46,300 bases of DNA from Candidatus Gastranaerophilales bacterium (GCA_944323735.1 CALUTO010000015.1:1-46300); one strand, 5' to 3'. Positions 7,955 through 17,448 are shown, counted from the stretch's first letter. The notes: generated by a model from the letters alone, not told the origin. Translations and numbers: made by a program.

Positions 7955-10900
7955 ATGCATTGCATTCGATGCAAAAAAGAAATAGACTCGAAAAGTTTAA
8001 GATGTAACTTTTGCGGTGCAAAAGTGCAGACAGTTTGTCCTGTCTGTAAAACCTTAAATGCTATCACTGCAGAATACTGTTCAAACTGCAATTTACAGCT
8101 TTTAAAATATTGTCCGGCATGCAAAAGTGCAAACCTGCCGAATGCAGAAAAATGCAGAAAATGTTCTTACCAGTTCCCTGTAAAACAGCAGTCTCAAATT
8201 TCACAGAACAACACAGGAAAAACATACGACAGCAATGTTTCAGACAACAGCACTGCACCATCTATCGCAGAACCCAAGCCTTTTTCTCTCTTTCAGGAAC
8301 AAAAAATCGAACTCCATTCTTCACTTGACGAAACAGAAGAAATGAAAGACTTAAATTCTGCACAACCGCAAACAGAAGAATTACCTGAAATTTCAGTAAA
8401 AGACTCTGGCAATATTAACACAGATAAAATCGAAGAGCTTCAAGAAAGCGTTATTGAGGACGATTTTGCAGACGATTATGAAGCACTTCTCAAAAAACAG
8501 CAGGATGATGAATTTTCTGATGACGCAGTTGAAAACAAAACCGAGTCATTAGATACAGAAGAACAAAACGTTGCCGAAATTGATTATTTTGATTTAACAG
8601 CACTTGCAGATGAGGATGAATATTTTTACGGAGAGACCAATGAGCCTTCTGAGCCTGCTAACATACCGGAACCGACAATAAAGTCAGCAGTTGTTCCCAA
8701 TGAAGAGCAACAGCGGGCACAGGAAAAACCAACTCCAAAGACTGCACAGCTTCAGGAACAACAGATGCCGGTACAGGTAAAACCTGCTATACAGGCGGAT
8801 GAAAAAAAAAATGAACCTGTGGTTCAAAATTCTGGGGAAAAAATAGAAGAATCTGAAAACACAGAACAAACACAGGAACAAACTGTTCAGGGCTTTCTTG
8901 ATGAAGCAATGCCGGAGTTAGACCAGCTAAAATCAAAAAATTTAATGGTTGCAGCGGTTAAAAGCAATGACAAAAAAATAATCGGACTCAGCAGTGCAGA
9001 AGGACACGGAAAATCAACAGTCCTTAGATATTTGTTCAATGAACTCCAGCCTCTAAAATATGCATGGCTGTGGGGTGAATGCAGTGCTAATTCCCAAATC
9101 ACCCCGTTTGGTATTTTTCAGGAAATGTTCTTAACATTCTTTAACCTGCCGGATTATACAAATATGTCAAACGAGTTCCAGAAGGAGACAAAAAAATTAT
9201 TTCAGAAAATTGTTCCTGCACTGACAGAAGAAGAAAACAAAAATCTGTTTAACTTTCTTTATCCGTCTTTAACTGCTCATTTTGAAGAAATTCTTGTTAA
9301 TAAAGAATATACATTCAAACTGCTCGAAAAAGTTATTCTTGAAATATCAATGCATTCAAAATTGATTATTGTAATAGACGATTTTGACATGATTGACGGT
9401 GCTTCTTATGAATTTTTGATGAATTTTATTAATGAGGATTACCTTTCAGAAAATATAAAATTAGTTGTTGCATATAAAGACAAAAGAATATCACAGGGCT
9501 ATTTTTACTCTGAAAAAATAGCAGAAAATGAATATCAGGATGTATTCCTCTCTAATTTAACGCTTGAGCATGCACTAAATTTAACAAAATTGTTCATGAA
9601 TGGCAGAAATCCTATTCCGGAACCTATCTTTCAGAAAATATACACAAATTCCGGCGGAAACAGTGCGTTTATAGAACAAATTCTTGTATTGCTTAATGAA
9701 AATGACGCATTTGACACAACTAACAATGAAATAAAATACAAATCCACACCGCTGGAGCTCAATCTGCCGAAAAATCTATATGAAATATTGACAAAAAGAC
9801 TTGATTTTCTTAAAGAAAAATTCCCGACCGTATACAGAACCCTCTGTACAGCAGCTATTATGGGAAACAAGTTCAATATAAAACTACTGGAACACGTCAT
9901 GAAAATCAGTTTTGACGATTTTAGAAATATTATACAGCTGCTTGTAAACTATGCGTATATCAGCCAGTTTAATGACAATATGTTCGCATTCAAAAACACA
10001 TTGATGTGGAAATTTGTCTATGAACGGGCAAAGATAAGCGAAGATTTTACATTGCTGAACGAAAGAATTTTTGACGTAATCAACAACTACACATTATCCA
10101 GTAATGCGTTAAAAGCACTGGTTGCACAGAATTTGAACCAGAAACTTCTGGCAATGAATATATGGACAGACAATATAAAATTGTGTGCATATCTTGGCGA
10201 CGAACATCTCTGGGCTCTATCCCAGAAACAGTGTCTGAAAATTGCGCAGGAAATAAATCCTGAAAATAACAATCTCGTCATAACAAACATTCAGGAAAGA
10301 CTCGGAAAACTCCTCTATCTCTCAAAACCGTCTGAAGCAATGAACTATCTGTCCAATGCCCTGTCTACAGCGGTAAAACTCGGTAATAAACCCAAAATCA
10401 TTGAACTTGCCGGATATTTATCAAAAAGCTGTGATGCAATCGGAAACTATCACGGTGTAATAGAAACCGTAGACACTGTTTTAAAACTGATTGATTACCC
10501 TGAATACAAACTTGAATGTGCGTTAATTAAATATAAAAAGCTGAAGGCGATTTTAAGCATCGGAAATTCAGAAGAAATATACAATATGGCAAGCAACGAA
10601 ATTATTCCGGTTATAGAACAGGCAATTGCGCAATCAATCCCGACAAAAGACATACCGGTGGATATAATCTACGAAACGTGGCTGGAATGTAATTTGATTG
10701 TTGCAAATGCTTTGATATTACAGGGAAACAAAAAATGTTTGAATGTTTTGAGCTTTATTGATGAAATTATCTCAAAAAATCATATTAACAATAAAAATTA
10801 CCTAATAAGAGTCGCCCTGTCAAAAGCTCTGGCATACACTATGCTGGGTATTATCAAAAAATCCGAAGGTATTTTAATAGAAATTTCGCAAAAAACAGCA

Positions 10901-11626
10901 AATGATATTGTCGACCCTGAAATAATATCCCAGTGGAACTTTATAAATATACTCAATAAAATAATGAAACGTGACCTTGTAAATATAAAAGAAGAGCTTT
11001 TCTCTGTCGTCACATTTGCCAATAACTACAATGATGTTCTCATCAAAAACCTGCTAAAAACATTTCTGGGTAAAGTTCTGCATGAGGAAGGAAATCTTTC
11101 AAAAGCTCTGGATATTTATAATGAACAGGTTGCTATTTTTGCAAGAGAAAAAATTGCAGTGGGCGCACTGCTTTGCTGGTATTACATTGCAAAAGTTACA
11201 CTCGTTACAGACGGAACAGACAAAGCTCTTGATATTACCCAGAAAGCTCTTGATGTAGCCAAAAATCCGAAGATAAATAATTACTATTTTATGGTGCTCT
11301 ATAAACGCTTAATAGCTGAAATTTATATCATAAAAGGCGATATGGAAGCAGCCAGAATGTATATTGAAAAAGCACTACTTATTGTGAAAACTTATGGTAT
11401 GAAACTGCATAAAGTTATGCTGTACGAACTTTATGCGAAATATCTTGAAGAGATGATGCACAAGAAACCCCAGAACAAAAACAGCTATGCACAAAAAATT
11501 ACAGAAACTTACAAAAAAGCCCTTGTAATGATAAAAGATATGGAAATACCGAATATAGAAGCAGAAATTCAAAACGACTTTGCATCATTCAAAGCATACT
11601 GTCAGCTGAACGATATCAGACTTTAG
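7955..11626 (+). CDS. Triple zinc-ribbon / STAND-type ATPase with C-terminal TPR-like repeats
   Basis: The 1223-residue protein starts with three consecutive four-cysteine zinc ribbons (C3/C6-C17/C20, C28/C31-C42/C45, C53/C56-C67/C70). An acidic linker covers about 76-305. An AAA/STAND-like NTPase follows, with Walker A E-G-H-G-K-S-T near residue 350 and Walker B I-I-V-I-D-D-F-D near 470. About 500 residues of helical TPR-like repeats complete the protein, as in signal-transduction ATPases. No kinase, cyclase or DNA-binding output domain is apparent. It begins 61 bases after the sigma gene on the same strand, so it is probably part of the same regulatory block. There is no clear Shine-Dalgarno before the ATG. 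The protein is probably cytoplasmic. Confidence 0.85.
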   Translation: MHCIRCKKEIDSKSLRCNFCGAKVQTVCPVCKTLNAITAEYCSNCNLQLLKYCPACKSANLPNAEKCRKCSYQFPVKQQSQISQNNTGKTYDSNVSDNSTAPSIAEPKPFSLFQEQKIELHSSLDETEEMKDLNSAQPQTEELPEISVKDSGNINTDKIEELQESVIEDDFADDYEALLKKQQDDEFSDDAVENKTESLDTEEQNVAEIDYFDLTALADEDEYFYGETNEPSEPANIPEPTIKSAVVPNEEQQRAQEKPTPKTAQLQEQQMPVQVKPAIQADEKKNEPVVQNSGEKIEESENTEQTQEQTVQGFLDEAMPELDQLKSKNLMVAAVKSNDKKIIGLSSAEGHGKSTVLRYLFNELQPLKYAWLWGECSANSQITPFGIFQEMFLTFFNLPDYTNMSNEFQKETKKLFQKIVPALTEEENKNLFNFLYPSLTAHFEEILVNKEYTFKLLEKVILEISMHSKLIIVIDDFDMIDGASYEFLMNFINEDYLSENIKLVVAYKDKRISQGYFYSEKIAENEYQDVFLSNLTLEHALNLTKLFMNGRNPIPEPIFQKIYTNSGGNSAFIEQILVLLNENDAFDTTNNEIKYKSTPLELNLPKNLYEILTKRLDFLKEKFPTVYRTLCTAAIMGNKFNIKLLEHVMKISFDDFRNIIQLLVNYAYISQFNDNMFAFKNTLMWKFVYERAKISEDFTLLNERIFDVINNYTLSSNALKALVAQNLNQKLLAMNIWTDNIKLCAYLGDEHLWALSQKQCLKIAQEINPENNNLVITNIQERLGKLLYLSKPSEAMNYLSNALSTAVKLGNKPKIIELAGYLSKSCDAIGNYHGVIETVDTVLKLIDYPEYKLECALIKYKKLKAILSIGNSEEIYNMASNEIIPVIEQAIAQSIPTKDIPVDIIYETWLECNLIVANALILQGNKKCLNVLSFIDEIISKNHINNKNYLIRVALSKALAYTMLGIIKKSEGILIEISQKTANDIVDPEIISQWNFINILNKIMKRDLVNIKEELFSVVTFANNYNDVLIKNLLKTFLGKVLHEEGNLSKALDIYNEQVAIFAREKIAVGALLCWYYIAKVTLVTDGTDKALDITQKALDVAKNPKINNYYFMVLYKRLIAEIYIIKGDMEAARMYIEKALLIVKTYGMKLHKVMLYELYAKYLEEMMHKKPQNKNSYAQKITETYKKALVMIKDMEIPNIEAEIQNDFASFKAYCQLNDIRL

Positions 11627-11636
11627 GTTTTAGAAT

Positions 11637-11843
11637 TTAACGTTGAAAAGGGTTGTTTGAGCTTTTGTCCAAATCTTTCCGGTGAATTATTATTCCGCAT
11701 TTTGTACAGGCAAGCACCTCATTTGTACTGTCCAGAGGCAGAAAAACATGCTCGCACTTTTCATATTCTTTTTCCTGCTGCGGAAGTTTGCGTTCTTTAT
11801 CTTTTTTATTTAACAGCTTGTAAATCAGCTCAATTATATACAT
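11637..11843 (-). CDS. Small zinc-finger-like protein
   Basis: The 68-residue product contains K-C-E-H near residue 30 and C-T-K-C about 17 residues later, a likely zinc site of two cysteines plus C/H. The N-terminus is weakly hydrophobic and the middle is very basic and acidic (K-K-D-K-E-R-K). I took the ATG at 11841-11843; a longer frame would extend across a promoter-like sequence (TTGTAC, 18 bases, TATTAT) whose expected start point falls on this ATG. It converges on the STAND ATPase gene with a 10-base gap. A same-region frame on the plus strand (11657-11893) lacks any motif and is regarded as its shadow. Confidence 0.5.
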   Translation of the reverse strand: MYIIELIYKLLNKKDKERKLPQQEKEYEKCEHVFLPLDSTNEVLACTKCGIIIHRKDLDKSSNNPFQR

Positions 11844-11879
11844 ATGACTATAATAAAATAATATTGACTTTATGTACAA
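11844..11879 (-). promoter_or_regulatory. Promoter positioned for a leaderless transcript
   Basis: Reading the minus strand, TTGTAC is followed by an 18-base spacer and TATTAT, with only 6 bases between the -10 hexamer and the ATG at 11843. No Shine-Dalgarno is present. The arrangement is the same as at recF and comF in this window. Confidence 0.4.
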
Positions 11880-11936
11880 TACGGTTATTATAAGAATATA
11901 ATATTATAAAATTAATATGGATATGGGGAAAGGTTT

Positions 11937-12200
11937 ATGTCTATTACACTTGTTCAAAAGCTGAAACAATATGAAAAACAGATAGTTTTTCTGCGCTGGG
12001 GCTCTACTGCTGAATACGGCAAAATAAAATATGTCGGAATAGATTTTGTAGAGTTTGAAGTGCTTGACATAGACACAATGGAATACACAGAAACAGTCAT
12101 TATAAACAATCAGATAATACTGGAAATGGTAGCAGGCGGATATGACATCTCGAGAATCATTGCAGAATATTCCTCTAAACTGTCACCTGAACAAAAATAA
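11937..12200 (+). CDS. Small hypothetical beta-rich protein
   Basis: The 87-residue product has a Shine-Dalgarno-like GGGGAAAGG upstream. The pattern of alternating short strands (I-V-F-L-R-W-G, then K-I-K-Y-V-G-I-D-F-V-E-F-E-V-L-D, then T-V-I-I-N-N-Q-I-I-L-E-M) would suit a small five-stranded beta-barrel of the Sm/SH3 type, followed by a short C-terminal helix. This is a structural guess from sequence pattern and no family is recognised. It stands alone with its own terminator. Confidence 0.7.
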   Translation: MSITLVQKLKQYEKQIVFLRWGSTAEYGKIKYVGIDFVEFEVLDIDTMEYTETVIINNQIILEMVAGGYDISRIIAEYSSKLSPEQK

Positions 12201-12201
12201 A

Positions 12202-12227
12202 AGGTCTTAAACTTACGTAAAAGACCT
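12202..12227. terminator. Probable terminator shared by convergent small genes
   Basis: A 7-bp stem (AGGTCTT with AAGACCT) with a 12-base loop follows the stop of the plus-strand gene immediately, with GTTTTG after it. It also lies about 50 bases beyond the minus-strand gene ending at 12275 and could serve both. Confidence 0.55.
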
Positions 12228-12274
12228 GTTTTGACAAACAATTTTTATATTAAATAAGCTACACGATGATTATG

Positions 12275-12655
12275 TTATTCAACCATTCTTGCTGCTAAAT
12301 CCAGTTTTGCAGCGTCTGAAAGATTGTCACCAAATTCTTCGTTAATACGTACCAGACCTTGTGCTACTTCATTTTCAAAACTGGTCATAAAACCTGCAAT
12401 GCGTGCGGCCTGCTCGGGAGTTACATATTTGCTGACATCATATTTTCCGGCAACAAGATTTACCGGCTTATTATAAACAGCTGTCTGAGCCAAAAATGTC
12501 AGCACATCATCAGGATTTAACGGTGTATTTTGCGCCTGTCCCGCAGGAACTTCCGGAGTGTTTTCTTCCGGTTTTGCACCATCTTTTCTTGTGTGAGCAG
12601 GGTATCCGTTTACTCCGCCAGTGTTGAGTCCGATTCCATTTACATTGTTTGTCAT
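12275..12655 (-). CDS. Small hypothetical protein, disordered N-terminus and helical C-terminus
   Basis: The 126-residue product starts at an ATG 6 bases after AGGAGA. The first 50 residues are rich in N, G, P, E and T and probably disordered. Residues about 50-126 are predicted helical and acidic (T-P-E-Q-A-A-R-I-A-G-F, then L-S-D-A-A-K-L-D-L-A-A-R-M). There is no signal peptide or membrane segment. Its first residues, M-T-N-x-x-N-G-I, recall the start of the partial protein at 1-695 (M-T-N-G-I-N), which may be coincidence. No family recognised. Confidence 0.7.
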   Translation of the reverse strand: MTNNVNGIGLNTGGVNGYPAHTRKDGAKPEENTPEVPAGQAQNTPLNPDDVLTFLAQTAVYNKPVNLVAGKYDVSKYVTPEQAARIAGFMTSFENEVAQGLVRINEEFGDNLSDAAKLDLAARMVE

Positions 12656-12767
12656 AACTTTTCTCCTGTTTGACCGGTTTAGTACTTACATACTATATAT
12701 CGGCTTACAGTTTAATAAACTTTAGCGAAAAGTCAGATTTTCTGGTATTTTTTTACAATACTTAACA

Positions 12768-15035
12768 TTAACGTACAATTTTAAAAATCTTAAATTGCGC
12801 CGGCTCCAGCCTGTCAAAAGTCATTTCTGTCTCCGGTGCGCTAAATTTTATTTCAGTAAAGTCCTTAATTTTTTCATCGTAGATAAACTCGGATACTATC
12901 TGATAATCACATGGCAGTTTTACACTCTTATTAAATACCGGATGTCCTTCTTTTATATAAGAGCCTGAGTCATTCCTGATTTTTTCTGTAGGTGCATTAT
13001 AGTTAGCAAGAATCAAAAGAGACTCTTTCAACGGGTCTTTTGAAACAATCCATGCACAAAAACCGTCATCGTGCTGTACAAAAATTTCTGCCTCTCCGTC
13101 CCGTGTAAGTTCTGAATTAAGTGCAAACCTTGCTATCGCATCAAACCGTTCGTAGAAATCATAATCTTTTGAGCGTTTCATAGCTATTTCCGCACCTATA
13201 ACGCTTTCTATACCGGTTTTTGTAAAAGACTCATCCCCGTCAATGTACATAACAGGACGCTGCGCATTTTTACCTCCGGGTAAAAATTTGTATTTAAACC
13301 ACTTGAATAAAGCTCCATCTCTGCCCAGTTGTCCGGGGTACTGGCTTATATCCCTGAACTCCCCGTCCTGATTATTATATGTTTTTAAGATTGAGAGGTT
13401 TGATATATCAGGATTTTTCGCATTATAATCAGCAAGCTCATGATTGTTATTCATAATTGTTTCAGGAGTTTTGGACGATTGTGCAATAATATCATCACCC
13501 CATAAAATATCGAATTGCATATCCTCATGATATTCTCTGTAAAATCTGTCCCAGAGCATATATTCAGCCATTGCTGCAAAATGAGGAACAGTTTTTTTCA
13601 GTATTTCGTTTGCTTTCCCAAGAACGCTCCTCGGAGCACGATAACTGATGGGAACTCCGTCTTTTTCCGACACTTCGTCTACAATATGGTCTATATGATC
13701 AACCCTGAAGCCATCAAAATTATAGTCCTTTTGAAGTTTTTTTAGATAATCCGTATATGCGTCAACAGCTTCTTTGTTGTACTTTCCTGATTCAAGATAG
13801 ACAAAATAATAAGGAGTCTGGCAGTCTAAATTAGCAAAATGAGTCACATCGGTACATTTAAAATCATAATGCTTAAATACCGGATATTCACTGTGTTCAG
13901 CCATTTTATCAAATACAGGAACTCCGGCAGAACACCATGCACCGCCTGGAGCCGGCCAAAATCCTTCGTCTATGAGCTTTCTTATAATTTCACCCTGTTT
14001 TGTTATGTCCTTTTCTTCGAGTCTCTTTGATATATTAATTCCAAGAATATCAGCAATAATCTTTTTCACATTCCTGTGAATTTTTTCCTGCTCTTCTTTT
14101 GCCAGCATTTTTTCTGAAAGCTCTTTTTTCTTTTCCTTCAAGAGTTCTTCAAGCTTTTCATATATAGTTTTGTAGTGTTCGCTAAAATCACAGGAACCGT
14201 TTTTCAGAGCCGACTTGTAAATATCAGAAACGATTTTTGCATCTTCCTGTCCAAAATCCTCTGCCAATATTTCAAATACTTCATCCACACAATTTTCTAT
14301 ATCCGAGATAAGTTTATTTATATCATACCAGCGGGCTATTGACGGGTTAGCAAGCACAATCTTAGAAAATCTGCCGGTCTGGGGCAAAACGTCATAGATT
14401 ACCGGATGACCTGCAAGCTGCGCAAGTTCTATAAAAAGCTGCACCTGTCCCTTTGCATCCAACCCCGACTCCTCTTTCAGCTCCTTATCTTCGAGCTGCG
14501 GGCTCACTTCAGAACTGGTAGGCAGATATGCACACCCGAATTCACGAGGATGAAACGGTATAAGATAAATTGTTGTTCCCAGAATACCTTCTTCAGGCAA
14601 ACCTGCAGGAAGTATCAAGAGCTGGGTAAGCCAGTTTATTAGTTTTGCGGGATTAGTTGATTTGTTTCCGTCTGAAAGAGCTGCGAGATTTATCAGTTTT
14701 ATATTATGCTGCTCACGGCATATCCATTCGGAATTTTTTATGCCTGCTCTTGCAACAGGACTAACCTCACTGTTCTCAAAATGAAATTCTCCGTCTGAAA
14801 ACACTTTATTCTGTTTGAATTTTATTTCCAGACCGAACAAAACCTCAGCCGGAGTGAGTTCTTCCAGTGCTTTAATAAAAGGATATCTGAGATAACCGTA
14901 TTTTTCGATTTCTTCTGTCAAATATTTTTTTCTATCCACTGACACTTCACCGGAATATATCTTTTTTAAACCGTTATATAGCTTATTGATTTTTGTGTAT
15001 TCAGGTTCTGATTTTTTTTGTAAAAAAGAAAACAT
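12768..15035 (-). CDS. GH13 (alpha-amylase superfamily) glycosidase of unknown specificity
   Basis: The product of 755 residues carries the GH13 signatures. D-G-F-R-V-D-H-I-D near residue 442 holds the catalytic nucleophile Asp. A-A-M-A-E-Y near 490 holds the probable acid/base Glu. Y-N-N-Q-D near 553 holds the third conserved Asp. The conserved N-terminal barrel part appears interrupted by a charged, coiled-coil-like helical insertion (about residues 270-340). The C-terminal 100 residues look like the usual beta-sandwich. No signal peptide is seen, so it is likely cytoplasmic and acts on glycogen or oligosaccharides. The start at 15033-15035 is supported by GGAGAGAG; a longer frame from 15083 would place that Shine-Dalgarno inside the gene. 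Substrate and subfamily cannot be fixed from the sequence alone. Confidence 0.82.
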   Translation of the reverse strand: MFSFLQKKSEPEYTKINKLYNGLKKIYSGEVSVDRKKYLTEEIEKYGYLRYPFIKALEELTPAEVLFGLEIKFKQNKVFSDGEFHFENSEVSPVARAGIKNSEWICREQHNIKLINLAALSDGNKSTNPAKLINWLTQLLILPAGLPEEGILGTTIYLIPFHPREFGCAYLPTSSEVSPQLEDKELKEESGLDAKGQVQLFIELAQLAGHPVIYDVLPQTGRFSKIVLANPSIARWYDINKLISDIENCVDEVFEILAEDFGQEDAKIVSDIYKSALKNGSCDFSEHYKTIYEKLEELLKEKKKELSEKMLAKEEQEKIHRNVKKIIADILGINISKRLEEKDITKQGEIIRKLIDEGFWPAPGGAWCSAGVPVFDKMAEHSEYPVFKHYDFKCTDVTHFANLDCQTPYYFVYLESGKYNKEAVDAYTDYLKKLQKDYNFDGFRVDHIDHIVDEVSEKDGVPISYRAPRSVLGKANEILKKTVPHFAAMAEYMLWDRFYREYHEDMQFDILWGDDIIAQSSKTPETIMNNNHELADYNAKNPDISNLSILKTYNNQDGEFRDISQYPGQLGRDGALFKWFKYKFLPGGKNAQRPVMYIDGDESFTKTGIESVIGAEIAMKRSKDYDFYERFDAIARFALNSELTRDGEAEIFVQHDDGFCAWIVSKDPLKESLLILANYNAPTEKIRNDSGSYIKEGHPVFNKSVKLPCDYQIVSEFIYDEKIKDFTEIKFSAPETEMTFDRLEPAQFKIFKIVR

Positions 15036-15150
15036 AATAAACTCTCTCCGCATAATTTCTAATATCGGATTTAATTTTAACATGAAGAAAATACAAAGAT
15101 AATAGTTAATTGATAATACTCAGGCAGTAAAATTTTTTTCTATATTACAA

Positions 15151-15183
15151 AGAAATACCCTGATAAAAAATCAGGGTATTTCT
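15151..15183 (-). terminator. Terminator after metK
   Basis: A perfect 14-bp stem (half-site AGAAATACCCTGAT) with a 5-base loop lies 28 bases past the metK stop. It also separates metK from the GH13 gene on the same strand. Confidence 0.85.
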
Positions 15184-15210
15184 GTTAAAAATTGTGCGCT
15201 GCTTTTATAT

Positions 15211-16482
15211 TTAGCAGGAACAGCAATTTGTTTGAGACTGTTCTTTAAGAGCAGCAGCTTTGTCTGTTTTTTCCCACGGTACATCAATATCAGTACGTCC
15301 CATATGTCCGTATGCTGCAAGTTTTTGATAGAATTTTCCGCCGTTTTTGGCAGGCAATCCTCTTAAATCAAACTGTTTGATAATTGCAGCCGGTCTCAGG
15401 TCAAAATTCTTTTTAATGAGTTCTGCGATATCATCATCTGAAATTTTTCCGGTACCGAATGTATCTACCATAACTGACACAGGTTCAGCAACCCCGATTG
15501 CATAGCCGAGTTCTACTTCGCATTTTGAAGCCAGACCTGCTGCTACAATATTTTTTGCAACATATCTTGTTGCATAAGCCGCAGAACGGTCAACTTTTGT
15601 GGGGTCTTTTCCGGAAAACGCACCGCCGCCGTGTCTTGAATAACCGCCGTAAGTGTCTACAATAATTTTTCTTCCCGTAAGACCCGCATCACCCTGCGGT
15701 CCGCCTATGACAAATCTTCCTGATGGATTGATTAAATATTTTGTTTTTTCATCAGGTTTAATATTGCAATCTTCAAAAACAGGGTTTATTACCTTTTCAA
15801 TCAAATCCTGCCTGATAATATCCTGAACTTCTTTATTATCAGAAACACCGTTAATTTCAGGGTCATGCTGGGTTGAAAGTACTATTGTGTCAATTCTTGA
15901 GGGTTTTCCGTCTACATATTCAACAGTTACCTGCGATTTTCCGTCAGGTCTTAGATAACCCAGAGAACCGTTTTTTCTAACCTGCGCAAGTCTGTATGCA
16001 AGTCTGTGAGCAAGGCTTATCGGCAAAGGCATAAGCTCCGGAGTTTCATCACATGCATATCCAAACATAATACCCTGATCGCCCGCACCAACGTTTTCTG
16101 TTTCCTGTGAAGAAGTATCAGCATTGTTGTTTCTGGATTCAAGTGCTTTGTTAACACCGCCGGCAATATCAGCAGACTGCTCATCTATAGAGGTCAGAAC
16201 AGCACAGGTTTTATAGTCAAAACCGCCGCCTTCTTTTCCGTTGTAACCTATATTTTTAATAGTATTTCTAACAACAGACGGTATATCAACATAGCAGTCT
16301 GACGTAATTTCTCCGCATACAAGAGCCATGCCCGTTGTAACAGTAGTTTCTGCAGCAACTCTCGAGTGGGGATCTTTTGTCAAAAATTCATCCAGAATTG
16401 CATCTGAAATCTGGTCACAAACTTTATCAGGATGACCTTCAGTTACAGATTCGGATGTGAATAAGAATCTTTTTGAAGCCAT
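15211..16482 (-). CDS. metK: S-adenosylmethionine synthetase
   Basis: MetK makes S-adenosylmethionine from methionine and ATP. The 423-residue product has the N-terminal [13 protein letters not shown] motif, [12 protein letters not shown], the [14 protein letters not shown] phosphate-binding segment and [16 protein letters not shown]. The ATG at 16480-16482 is preceded by GGGAAG and gives the usual N-terminus; the longer frame is rejected. It is slightly longer than typical family members and ends in the unusual tail Q-T-N-C-C-S-C. It lies 94 bases downstream of kdsA on the same strand, with a short AAAAG repeat in the gap. Confidence 0.97.
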   Translation of the reverse strand: MASKRFLFTSESVTEGHPDKVCDQISDAILDEFLTKDPHSRVAAETTVTTGMALVCGEITSDCYVDIPSVVRNTIKNIGYNGKEGGGFDYKTCAVLTSIDEQSADIAGGVNKALESRNNNADTSSQETENVGAGDQGIMFGYACDETPELMPLPISLAHRLAYRLAQVRKNGSLGYLRPDGKSQVTVEYVDGKPSRIDTIVLSTQHDPEINGVSDNKEVQDIIRQDLIEKVINPVFEDCNIKPDEKTKYLINPSGRFVIGGPQGDAGLTGRKIIVDTYGGYSRHGGGAFSGKDPTKVDRSAAYATRYVAKNIVAAGLASKCEVELGYAIGVAEPVSVMVDTFGTGKISDDDIAELIKKNFDLRPAAIIKQFDLRGLPAKNGGKFYQKLAAYGHMGRTDIDVPWEKTDKAAALKEQSQTNCCSC

Positions 16483-16525
16483 TTTTTTACTTCCCTTTCT
16501 AACATTATCAACAAGATAGTAAATC

Positions 16526-16549
16526 AAAAGAAAAGAAAAGAAAAGAAAG
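16526..16549 (+). repeat. (AAAAG)n simple sequence repeat upstream of metK
   Basis: About five uninterrupted AAAAG pentamers, the last one imperfect, lie 44-67 bases upstream of the metK start. Such tracts can change length by slippage. They would alter only the spacing between kdsA and metK, or between a promoter and the metK start, not a reading frame. Confidence 0.75.
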
Positions 16550-16576
16550 GTTAGTTTTACGCTTTACATAGCTTAA

Positions 16577-17395
16577 TCATGCATTGCGCACAAGCTCAAA
16601 AATGTCGTTACACGTCTTAAATAATTTTTCCGCATTATCTAAGTAAAGCATATTAGGTCCGTCACAAAGTGCTTTTTCCGGATCAGGATGAACTTCAAAG
16701 AACAGCGCATCAGCTCCGGCAGCAATCGCTGCTTTGGCCAGTGTAGAAACAAATTTTCGTTCCCCTCCGCTGCAATCACCGGCACCTCCGGGCAGCTGCA
16801 CACTGTGGGTAGCATCAAAAACAACGGGATAGCCTATCTGCTGCATTACCGGTATAGCTCTCATATCCACAACCAGATTGTTATACCCGAAGCTTACTCC
16901 TCTGTCGGTAAAAAGTATATTATCATTTCCAGATTCAAAAACTTTTTGAGCAAGAGGTGCCATTTGTGCAGGAGCAAGGAATTGACCTTTTTTTATATTT
17001 ACTATTCTGCCAGTTTTAGCTGCTGCTACAAGTAAGTCCGTCTGCCGGCACAAAAAAGCGGGTATTTGCAAAATATCAGCAACTTCAGCCGCAATTTTTG
17101 CCTGTGAAGGTTCATGGATATCTGTCACTACCGGAATTTTAAATTCTTTTTTTGCCTCGCTTAAAATTTCAAGCCCCTTTTCTATCCCGGGTCCTCTGTA
17201 TGACTTTATAGAACTTCTGTTCGCTTTATCAAATGACGATTTAAAAACAAAATTTATGCCAAGTTTTTCTGTAATAGTTTTGAGCTTTTCAGCCGTAGTA
17301 AAAACAATATCTCTGCTTTCAATAGCACAGGGGCCTGCAAGTATTGTTAATTTGCGAGAACCGATTTCGAAATTTCCAAGTTTTATTATTTTCAC
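16577..17395 (-). CDS. kdsA: 3-deoxy-8-phosphooctulonate synthase (KDO-8-P synthase)
   Basis: KdsA condenses phosphoenolpyruvate and arabinose-5-phosphate into KDO-8-phosphate for lipopolysaccharide, so it implies an outer membrane. The 272-residue product has A-G-P-C-A-I-E-S near the N-terminus, F-K-S-S-F-D-K-A-N-R-S-S, D-I-H-E-P, and C-D-G-P-N-M-L near the C-terminus. The Cys in the G-P-C motif (residue 23) matches the metal-dependent class, whereas metal-independent enzymes have Asn there. The start is a GTG preceded by a strong GGAGGAG. It is divergent from pilT and heads a likely kdsA-metK transcript. Confidence 0.96.
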   Translation of the reverse strand: MKIIKLGNFEIGSRKLTILAGPCAIESRDIVFTTAEKLKTITEKLGINFVFKSSFDKANRSSIKSYRGPGIEKGLEILSEAKKEFKIPVVTDIHEPSQAKIAAEVADILQIPAFLCRQTDLLVAAAKTGRIVNIKKGQFLAPAQMAPLAQKVFESGNDNILFTDRGVSFGYNNLVVDMRAIPVMQQIGYPVVFDATHSVQLPGGAGDCSGGERKFVSTLAKAAIAAGADALFFEVHPDPEKALCDGPNMLYLDNAEKLFKTCNDIFELVRNA

Positions 17396-17419
17396 GTTAA
17401 AAACTCCTCCAGATGTACT

Positions 17420-17448
17420 TTGACAAGATTTCAGGTAAAATGTAATAT
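17420..17448 (+). promoter_or_regulatory. Sigma-70-type promoter for pilT
   Basis: A perfect TTGACA at 17420-17425 is followed by a 17-base spacer and TAATAT at 17443-17448. The expected start point is near 17455, giving a leader of about 35 bases that carries AAAAGGAG before the pilT ATG. Confidence 0.7.

Noticed and set aside
11657-11893. Plus-strand small frame opposite the zinc-finger gene
   Set aside because: The minus-strand frame has the C/H zinc motif and a fitting promoter; the plus frame has neither.
16483-16576. SAM riboswitch upstream of metK
   Set aside because: The gap is only 94 bases, dominated by AAAAG repeats and without any SAM-riboswitch helix pattern.
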